Source: Gordionus sp. m RMFG-2023 (taxonomy: Eukaryota; Nematomorpha; Gordioida; Chordodea; Parachordodidae). From it: a stretch of DNA of 64,000 nt. Location of the stretch: positions 20,135,120 to 20,199,119 of the forward strand of contig NC_088778.1 in assembly GCF_954871325.1 (NCBI RefSeq). The letters are read 5' to 3'. The position numbers were made by a program, and so were the translations under genes. Numbering within the stretch: the first letter of the stretch is position 1; every line of letters begins with the position of its first letter. The notes beneath the pieces are model-generated. The model was given only the letters and a program-made list of their open reading frames with translations. It made no database searches and was not told the DNA's origin. Positions 56,870-64,000 of the stretch are shown in pieces.

Positions 56870-58690
56870 AAAATAATACTTAATTCATTTTCTGTAAAAT
56901 CATTCTCTATAAAATTCTATAAAATTATTCTCTATAAAATCCTTCTCTATGAAATAATTCTCTCTAAAACAATTGTCTGTAAAATATTCTCTAAAAAATA
57001 ATTCTCTGTAAAACAATTCTCTGTAAAATATTCTCTATAAAATCATTCTCTATAAACGAGATTCTCTATAAACGACATTCAAATATAATTGTTTTCTCTA
57101 TATAAAAGTTTCTCAATAAAATAAATTCTCTATAAAATCATTCTCTATAAACGACATTCTATATAATTGTTTTCTCTTTAAAAGTTTCTCTATATAATAA
57201 ATTATAAAATCATTCTCTATAAACGAGATTCTCTATAAAATCATTCTCTATAAATGAGATTCTCTATAAATGAGATTCTCTATAATTGTTTTATTCTTTA
57301 TAAAATCCTTCTCTATAAAATAATTCTCTCTAAAACAATTCTCTGTAAAATATTCTCTATAAAATAATTCTCTGTAAAACAATTCTCTGTAAAATATTCT
57401 CTATAAAATCATTCTCTATAAACGAGATTCTCTATAAACGACATTTAAATATAATTGTTTTCTATATAAAAGTTTCTCTATAAAATAAATTCTCTATAAA
57501 ATCATTCTCTATAAAATCATTCTCTATAAAATCATTCTCTATAAAATCATTCTCTATAAAATCATTCTCTATAAAATCATTCTCTATAAAATCATTCTCT
57601 ATAAAATCATTCTCTATAAAATCATTCTCTATAAAATCATTCTCTATAAAATCATTCTCTATAAAATCATTCTCTATAAAATCATTCTCTATAAAATCAT
57701 TCTCTATAAAATCATTCTCTATAAAATCATTCTCTATAAAATCATTCTCTATAAAATCATTCTCTATAAAATCATTCTCTATAAAATCATTCTCTATAAA
57801 ATCATTCTCTATAAAATCATTCTCTATAAAATCATTCTCTATAAAATCATTCTCTATAAAATCATTCTCTATAAAATCATTCTCTATAAAATCATTCTCT
57901 ATAAAATCATTCTCTATAAAATCATTCTCTATAAAATCATTCTCTATAAAATCATTCTCTATAAAATCATTCTCTATAAAATCATTCTCTATAAAATCAT
58001 TCTCTATAAAATCATTCTCTATAAAATCATTCTCTATAAAATCATTCTCTATAAAATCATTCTCTATAAAATCATTCTCTATAAAATCATTCTCTATAAA
58101 ATCATTCTCTATAAAATCATTCTCTATAAAATCATTCTCTATAAAATCATTCTCTATAAAATCATTCTCTATAAACGACATTCTATATAATTGTTTTCTC
58201 TTTAAAATAAATTCTCTATAAAATCATTCTCTATAAACGAGATTCTCTATAAAATCATTCTCTATAAATGAGATTCTCTATAATTGTTTTCTCTTTAAAA
58301 GTTTCTCTATAAAATAAATTCTCTATAAAATCATTCTCTATAAACGAGATTCTCTACGAAATCATTCTCTATAAATGAGATTCTCTATAAACGACATTCT
58401 CTATAATTGTTTTCTCTTTAAAAGTTTCTCTATAAAATAAATTCTCTATAAAATCATTCTCTATAAACGAGATTCTCTACAAAATCATTCTCTATAAATG
58501 AGATTCTCTATAAACGACATTCTCTATAATTGTTTTCTCTTTAAAAGTTTCTCTATAAAATAAATTCTCTATAAAATCATTCTCTATAAACGATGTTCTT
58601 TATAAACGACATTCTCTACAATTGTTTTCTCTATAAAAGTTTCTCTATATTTGCATTCTCTATAAAAGATTCTCTGTAAAGACGGGATAC
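56870..58690 (-). repeat. right TIR array (complement sense: ATTCTCTATAAAATC)
   Basis: Imperfect units of TTCTCTATAAA plus 3-8 bp. Higher-order blocks are evident: a ~100-bp block with AACGAGATTCTCTA, ACGACATTC, AATTGTTTTCTCT and AAAGTTTCTCTATA recurs at about 57050, 57150, 57430, 58170, 58270, 58390 and 58510. The core 57490-58173 is a homogeneous 15-bp array. Confidence 0.9.
57490..58173. repeat. homogeneous 15-bp array, about 45 units of TTCTCTATAAAATCA
   Basis: Line after line is identical at 15-bp period. On the minus strand one frame reads (FIEND)n with about 45 repeats, simply because 15 is divisible by 3 and the unit has no stop in that frame. No promoter, start context or homologue supports a protein. 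Array length is likely variable between individuals and assemblies. Confidence 0.95.
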
Positions 58691-58699
58691 CATTATTTA

Positions 58700-59060
58700 G
58701 CAATATATTCCTTTTTCACCTTTTTTTTTTATAAATATAACATGTAAAAGATAAAATGTAAGGAGAAATAAATCATAAAAAGTCGAAAAATTGTTTTTTA
58801 GGATAAAAAAAGAGGAAAGAATTTTTTGGAGTAGAGAAGTGAAGAAAAATAACATGGAAAATTAATAAATTGTTTTTAAAAAGACAAATGAATTATCAAA
58901 AATGAGAAGATAAATAAATTGAGAAAAAATAAGAAAAATAAAGATTAAAAATGACTTTGAGAAATCGCAAAAAGTTAAAAATAAAATTAGAAGAAAAATT
59001 TTTTGAAAATTGACAAGTTTTTAAAAATAACCCCTTTTTGAAATAAGAATTTTTTTTTTA
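58700..59060. repeat. purine-rich block, inverted partner of 51848-52060
   Basis: Runs of AAAATAA/AGAAAAA with ACATGGAAAATTAAT and AAAAATGAGAAGATAAA mirror the pyrimidine-rich block in SPT2 intron 4. Otherwise nothing coding. Confidence 0.4.
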
Positions 59061-59063
59061 ATT

Positions 59064-59205
59064 AAAACTTTTCCTTTCCTTTGGGACTCTTCCTTTTTTG
59101 ATCGAACAGTTTCCTCTTTTGGAACTATTTCCTTTTATGATTGACTATTTTCCTTTTTTGATCGAACTTTTTCCTTTAATGATTTACATTTCCCTTTTTT
59201 GAATG
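59064..59205. repeat. degenerate ~27-bp minisatellite, pyrimidine-rich
   Basis: TTCCTTTTTTGATCGAACAG, TTCCTTTTATGATTGACTAT, TTCCTTTTTTGATCGAACTT and TTCCTTTAATGATTTACATT follow one another, about 4-5 diverged units. Confidence 0.7.
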
Positions 59206-59239
59206 GGAAACCCTGTATTTTAAAAATCGTAATTTTTGG

Positions 59240-59310
59240 AAAGCTATTGTGGGCCTATCGATAATAGCTTTTCTTGCCAATCTTATAGTTTTGGGTTCGA
59301 ATCTAAGGAC
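59240..59310 (+). mobile_element. possible tRNA-derived SINE fragment
   Basis: GGGTTCGAATCTAAGG at about 59291 is a near-consensus Pol III B box (GGTTCGANNCC). A box-A-like GTGGGCCTATCGATAATAGC lies about 45 bp upstream. The spacing fits a tRNA-like SINE head, but no second copy is seen in the window. Confidence 0.3.
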
Positions 59311-59377
59311 AATATTTTTCCTGAAGCCAACTTAGTGGTTCCATCCAGGGATGTAAACCCTGACCAGTACCCTGAAC

Positions 59378-59573
59378 TAGTGTTGTTAAACGGCTAACTC
59401 AATATTTTAGCTAAAAAAATATAGCCTAAGGCTCCAGATTTCGCTAATAGATGTCTAAACCTTTGTGCTATCTATGAGCAAAATCTTCAGACTTGAGTAA
59501 TATTTTTCTGGATAAAATATTGAGTTAGCCGTTTTTAAAAATCCGACTCAAATCGAGCCATTTAACAACACTA
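59378..59573. mobile_element. hAT MITE, family TAGTGTTGTTAAACGGCT, TSD CCCTGAAC
   Basis: A 196-bp element with a perfect 8-bp duplication CCCTGAAC (59370-59377, 59574-59581). The left arm lacks the ~20 bp between GGCT and AACTC that the right arm keeps, so the termini are slightly asymmetric. The flanking AACCCTGA-like sequence is itself repetitive. Confidence 0.9.
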
Positions 59574-59879
59574 CCCTGAACCCTCCAGAACCTTCAAATA
59601 TTGGCTGTATCCGCTGGCCTTTTTAAAAGTGGTGGGTTCTAGGTGTCACAAAAATTTTTTAAAGAATAATATAAATTTATATTAACTTTTTTTCGTGGAA
59701 TCTTTTTTTTATCTTTACGTTTTTCTTTCAATTTTCTTCCTGGACTTCCATTTTATTTAGAGATTGATATAAATTATTTTCTAGTGTAGGTAATAATATT
59801 TTATTGTGTAAATTTATTAATATGCTATGTTATAAAATTACGTTGATCATTTTGAAAGTGAAATATTATGTAGTAAGTT

Positions 59880-60655
59880 ATAATATTTTAATTTAAGATG
59901 ATTGGTGCCAATTAAAGGACCTTACTAATGTAATAGTTCCTTTAAAAATAACATTAATATTACAATCTGAACAATTACGTTTATCTGATTTTATGGCATA
60001 TGGATTAAATGCTGATTAGATTTAGAAAGATTTACTAGTCCATTTTCATACGAAATATTAGAAAACATGAGATTTCGAGACCAATAATATTTGCAAAATA
60101 GTGTTGTATACGCTTCTATATATTTAGACCCTCAATATCAAGTTTTATTGAGTATTTAGCAAAAACAGATGGCTAAAGACCATCTTAAGGATTTATGGCA
60201 TACGTAAAACTCCATTATTTTCAACATATTGGAGGCTACGACAATACCTATTGGTTGTAGTGAAAATAATGATAATGATAGCAACATTGATGATCTTGAA
60301 ATTTTACTTTTAGATAGAGAAAAAAAAATCAAATTATCATCAGATAGAAAGGAAGATCAAAATATGCCTTTTACATCTTTAATAGAAAAGTTCTCAGAAG
60401 TAAGAAAATAATTAAGAGGATACAAATATTTTAAAATTTTGAGACAAAATTTCTTCAATATATTTAGAATTATATATCTAGTCTAGAAGCGTCATAGTTA
60501 TACCGGTGACACAAGTACAATAATTTATGTATTATAAAGATAACCATCTCTATTTTAGGTCAGCGTAGAACGTAGATTTTCATCTTTGAAATATATATTG
60601 TCCAATTTACGTGAAAATCTCAAGGAAGATATTATGAATGTGTGATTGAATAAAA
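59880..60655 (+). pseudogene. hAT transposase C-terminal half (BED-hAT) remnant
   Basis: Plus-strand frames read LKDLTNVIVPLKITLILQSE (59910-59970), VVYASIYLDPQYQVLLSI (60100-60155), MAKDHLKDLW (60168-60200), an acidic linker within the open stretch 60229-60411, then VSVERRFSSLKYILSNLREN (60559-60620) and LKEDIMNV. This is the A-x-x-L-D-P-R-x block and the dimerisation block (VxVERxFSxLKxILSxxRxxL) of a BED-type hAT. Stops and frameshifts; no ends recognised. Confidence 0.75.
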
Positions 60656-60849
60656 CATTTATATAAATTATTTCATTTTTATTTGTAAATTATTTTATAG
60701 ATGAATGGATTTTGAGTTATTTTTTTATGTTCCCTGAATCCGAACCCTTTTATTAATTTTATTCCTGTACCCAGACCTGGACCTTTTTTTTGTTTAAGGG
60801 TTTCACATCCTCGGTTCATAGGAGGGATGATATGTAGTATAGATCACAG

Positions 60850-60913
60850 TAGTGATGCAAAATCACTCCATTTTAGCTTATTTTTAAAAACGGCTAACTC
60901 AATATTTTAGTCT
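60850..60913. mobile_element. single end of the TAGTGTTGCAAAATCGCTCC MITE type
   Basis: TAGTGATGCAAAATCACTCC followed by ATTTTAGC, TTATTTTTAAAAACGGCTAA and CTCAATATTTTAG matches the left arm of the 50725-50927 element. The other half is missing. Confidence 0.65.
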
Positions 60914-61098
60914 AATATATTTATTTATAACTTATTATTAAAATGCATAAATAGACGTTACATATATTTTATTTGCTTAATGACAATTGTTATTTATTTT
61001 AATGATATTACATTATATTAATATTTTGTGTTCTTCATGTGTTATTTATATATTAAAATTTAATTTAAATGATCGAAGAAAAATTAGTATATTTACAT

Positions 61099-61557
61099 GG
61101 TTCCATGTCAATTCAGCGAAACTTTTATCGCGAAACACTTTTTCGCGAAACTTTTATCGCGAATGTCGTTTATCGCGAATGGATTTTATAGCGAAACTTT
61201 TATCGCGAATCCATAATAGCGAATACTATTCCGCGAATGCAATATCGCGAAACAAATATCGCGAATTTTTCATAGCGAAACCTTTATAGCGAATACTTTA
61301 CGCGAATACAATATCGCGAAACAAATATCGCGAATTTTTTATAACGAAACCTTTATCGCGAAACCTTTAATGCGAATACCTTACCGCGAAACTTTTATCG
61401 CGAATCAATAATCGCGAAAATTTTATAGCGAAATCTTTATCGCGAAACCTTTAAAGCGAATACATTACCGCGAAACTTTAATCGCGAAAATTTTATAACA
61501 AAGTTATTATCGCGAAACATATATCGCGAAGATATTATAGAGAATTTAATATCGCGA
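61099..61557 (+). repeat. TATCGCGAAT array with a foldback-like terminus
   Basis: Starts GGTTCCATGTCAATTCAGCG, closely resembling GGGTTCCACGTCTTTATAGA at 53273, and continues as about 35 imperfect copies of ATCGCGAA(A/T) spaced 3-9 bp, ending near 61557 where ATAGAGAATT also appears. By analogy it is one TIR of a second foldback-like element; the partner arm is not in the window. The palindrome TCGCGA recurs in most units. A 100-aa open frame across it is an artefact. Confidence 0.8.
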
Positions 61558-61907
61558 TAATTGCTAATAATGACTAATTTATTTTGAATCACTTTTTTAT
61601 AATTAAATTATTTGAATAATATTTTTTTAAAATAGGTTGAAGATTGATTCACAATGATAGTTTGTAATTTTCTTTTAATCTTAAAAAATTTATATAATGA
61701 TTAATAAACTTAGATCTGGTTTATGAAATTTGTTATTGAAATACACTTTTTCGCTATCCTATCCTTTTCTTCGAAGTTCTTATTTTATAATAATCGCGCA
61801 CAAGGAACTCAGCTTTATCAATATATTAATCATTGAGTTTATTAGTTAAATCTTGATATTTACTGGCGAAATTGATATCTGGGTAGCATTCCTATTTAAT
61901 GTCTGAT
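61558..61907. other. no recognisable feature
   Basis: AT-rich DNA between the array and a MITE. Confidence 0.4.
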
Positions 61908-61915
61908 GACCTAAT

Positions 61916-62137
61916 TAGTGTTGTTAAACGGCTCTTTTTGAGCCGATTTTTAAAAACGACTAACTCAATATTTCATCCTGAATAATATTAAGCAAGACTG
62001 AAGATTTTGTTCGTAGAAGGAACAAAGGTTTGAACATCTATTAAAAAATCTCAAGGCTTAGTCAATATTTTTCTGGCTAAAATATTGAGTTAGCCGTTTT
62101 TAAAAATCGGCTCAAAATAAGCCGTTTAACAACACTA
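61916..62137. mobile_element. hAT MITE, family TAGTGTTGTTAAACGGCT, TSD GACCTAAT
   Basis: The best-preserved copy: 222 bp, starting TAGTGTTGTTAAACGGCTCT and ending with the complement AAGCCGTTTAACAACACTA. A perfect 8-bp duplication GACCTAAT flanks it (61908-61915, 62138-62145). Arms of about 85 bp match with few differences. Confidence 0.93.
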
Positions 62138-62174
62138 GACCTAATATTTATAAATTTATCAATCAATTTTGGCC

Positions 62175-62460
62175 AGGGTTAGCAGTCAGTCAATTAACCA
62201 GTCAAATGACTAGATTTTGACGGGTCAATTAAACGGGGGAATATTTGACCTGGTCATATAGTCAAATATTCTATAAGATCTGAATATAAAAATATGTTTG
62301 AAAAAGAAAAAACGATATAAATACATGTGATCACAATACTGCTATTTATTGAGTTCCTAATATTAAGGAGAGCATTTTACTCATAGTGAATTTAATGAAG
62401 TATGTAATATAATAAGAGAATTAGGCATACTACAGGTGGTGATCAAAATATTTCAAGTTA
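62175..62460. mobile_element. left part of the CAGGGTTG hAT-type family
   Basis: CAGGGTTAGCAGTCAGTCAA, then GGTCAATTAAACGGGGGAA and TATTTGACCTGGTCATATAG, followed by AAACGATATAAATACATGTG and ATTAGGCATACTACAGG, matches 48038-48300. The right end is missing. Confidence 0.65.
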
Positions 62461-64000
62461 TATTTTACGATCTTTATAGATATCTTTTTATCTTTTCTGT
62501 TTATTTGGGAAGGGGGGGGGGCGTGATTTAGTATAATATCTCGGCATGAATCTCAATTAATTTAAATATAATATTTTGATTTGGGTTCTTATTGAATAAA
62601 TAATTTTAAAATATAATAAAAATATAGCCACACTTATAAAAATTAACAAATAATTAATGACATAATTGATAAATTATAACTATTAAAAAAAAAGTATTGC
62701 CGAAATTTAAAAAAAAAAATTTCTCGTCTGGCTGGTGCCATTCCCTTGGTTATAAATTATAAATATTTTCGCCATTCTTTCCTCTTTATTTCAGAGTCTT
62801 ATAAAATACAATAATAAAAATTTTGTTTGTTTTTATATTATAGGCTCAAATTTTTTATATTTGCATTATTTTTTGTGACAAAAATATAGGAAGGTCTACT
62901 TTGGTATAAAATTTAGCAAGCTACATACCGACTCATTCGTCAAGATACAGATTTTATGAGGATATTTACAAATTCTTTTATATGTGATCTTTCTCTACCA
63001 CATCAATCCTACGATTAACATTTCAAAAATAACTACCTTTCGTCATGCATTATAAAATTATTTTAAATTTCATATTCCTACCCCTTGAGTCATATAGTTG
63101 TTTTCCCTTACAAATATGATCACTTTTGATGAGCAACATTATTAGTAAAATATTATTATAAATACTCAAGTATTACACTAAAGGGCAAAGTTTAAAATGA
63201 GGATTACATTTTCCTTTTATTCATTAAAGCATGTAAATTTTTTTATATTGGGATGTTTTTGTCCGATGTTTTTTCCCATGGTTATTTTTAACCAGTCTTT
63301 GTCCAAATCAGTGATTCTTTTAAAATTTTACACTTCAGTTATATATTTAACAAACAAACTATTGGCTTAGACGATATGATATGACAATGCTCTACTTTTT
63401 TCTTCACATATTCAATAAATAAAAAAATCATTTTTTAAAAAACTTTTTATAATTAAATTTATTTTGTAAGGATATTTATTCTAAATGTGAATTAGATATC
63501 AAAAAATATGGCCTAAAGGGATCTATTAAAATAAGATAATACGCTATACCATTTCCTATTTTAACTTAAGAAAAGGACTGTGGAGAATATAATCAGGGGC
63601 TTGTATACATATCTATAAATGATATCAACCCTCTCAAAACTTTTAACCACCTACCAAATAAAAATAATTAAAAAAAGAAAATACAATTCATCCCTTTCCA
63701 ATTTTATTCAAATAATGATAATTATTTCATAACTAACTATCCCCCCTCTAATTTCAATGATGCTCCTCTAATGAGTTCGCAGTTCAAGTTACGATGGAAA
63801 AAAAATTGCTTGAATTAATTTTGTTATATTATAGCTCTAAAATTCCTTAAGGTTCATAATTATTTAAATATTGGCATTTTGTTAACTTTTTTAAATATAC
63901 TATATTCTCATTTGATTTGATAACAATGTAATTGAGCTTAGGTGGCTTCATGTGCATGTCATTGAATAATAAAACTAAAATTAAAATACATTTTGGTTAT
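62461..64000. other. no recognisable gene; G-run
   Basis: A run of about 11 Gs lies at 62511-62521. The remaining 1.5 kb is AT-rich with no supported coding, repeat or element signal. Confidence 0.45.

Larger units (their letters stand above)
53273..58691. mobile_element. 5.4-kb foldback-like element, TIRs made of TATAGAGAAT arrays, TSD ATTATTTA
   Basis: The left end reads GGGTTCCACGTCTTTATAGA and the right end is the complement of GGTATCCCGTCTTTACAGAG. A perfect 8-bp duplication ATTATTTA flanks the whole (53265-53272, 58692-58699). Both arms consist of an imperfect tandem repeat around TTTATAGAGAATGA: about 470 bp on the left (53279-53745) and about 1.8 kb, in the complementary sense, on the right (56870-58690). 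The 3.1-kb interior has no transposase that I recognise and contains younger hAT-like inserts (55637-55974, 56275-56510). GG-starting termini plus an 8-bp duplication fit Merlin better than hAT (YA-start); tandem-repeat TIRs recall Foldback/Galileo. The superfamily is unresolved. Confidence 0.85.

Noticed and set aside
57462-58181. 239-codon minus-strand ORF encoding repeated FIEND
   Set aside because: Pure consequence of a 15-bp tandem repeat lacking a stop in one frame; no start context, homologue or non-repetitive part.
56870-58690. CRISPR-like appearance of regular repeats and spacers
   Set aside because: Eukaryotic context, repeats too short, spacers are variants of the repeat, no cas genes, and the array forms a transposon TIR.
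60987-61289. 100-codon plus-strand ORF
   Set aside because: Runs into the TATCGCGAAT array; the translation is AT-rich filler followed by repeat-derived residues.

Overview
The window is very AT-rich nuclear DNA from a metazoan, most likely an arthropod. Four observations support this. Two spliced host genes have bilaterian orthologues (a ZCCHC8-like NEXT subunit and an SPT2/SPTY2D1-like histone chaperone). Their introns are mostly tiny (40-51 bp), with conventional GT-AG ends. A nuclear copy of mitochondrial DNA reads with the invertebrate mitochondrial code (TGA=Trp, ATA=Met, AGA best read as Ser) in the order COX1-COX2-trnK-(ATP8)-ATP6. The rest is a graveyard of DNA transposons dominated by the hAT superfamily. 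I cannot name the species.

Layout. 0-4.4 kb: a hAT fragment and two degraded Ty3/gypsy-type remnants. 4.47-6.14 kb: the ZCCHC8-like gene (3 exons, about 498 aa, poly(A) signal at 6221). 6.4-9.4 kb: small hAT elements and MITEs, three of them nested in older hAT sequence. 9.69-17.72 kb: one 8-kb hAT element with an 8-bp target duplication; its minus-strand transposase gene is split by a Mag-like LTR-retrotransposon fossil at 10.06-11.95 kb. 18.8-22.7 kb: a hAT MITE, a 2-kb hAT and further hAT debris. 22.79-30.54 kb: a Russian doll in which a gutted hAT (TSD ATTACATA) contains another hAT (23.47-28.86 kb, TSD TATAATAG), which contains a third hAT whose exons are still readable; the outer copy also holds the mitochondrial insertion. 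30.5-36.4 kb: mostly featureless, with one MITE and small tandem repeats.

36.43-52.67 kb: the SPT2-like gene, six exons and about 264 aa. Its third intron is about 14.6 kb long and filled with hAT copies, a Helitron fragment, a Harbinger-type MITE and a ~280-bp tandem repeat. The exon phases match across this intron, and the last exons carry the conserved SPT2 C-terminal block. 53.27-58.69 kb: a large foldback-like element with a perfect 8-bp target duplication, whose long terminal inverted repeats are themselves arrays of a TATAGAGAAT-type motif, including about 45 near-identical 15-bp units. At 61.10-61.56 kb a second array built on TATCGCGAAT starts with a similar terminal sequence. 59-62.5 kb holds more hAT fragments and MITEs; 62.5-64 kb shows nothing recognisable.

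The two host genes (RNA surveillance and histone chaperoning) have no visible functional linkage beyond proximity. The transposon story is self-consistent: several MITE families share terminal repeats with larger hAT copies in the same window, so cross-mobilisation is likely. All assignments come from reading the sequence; nothing was searched or aligned by computer.
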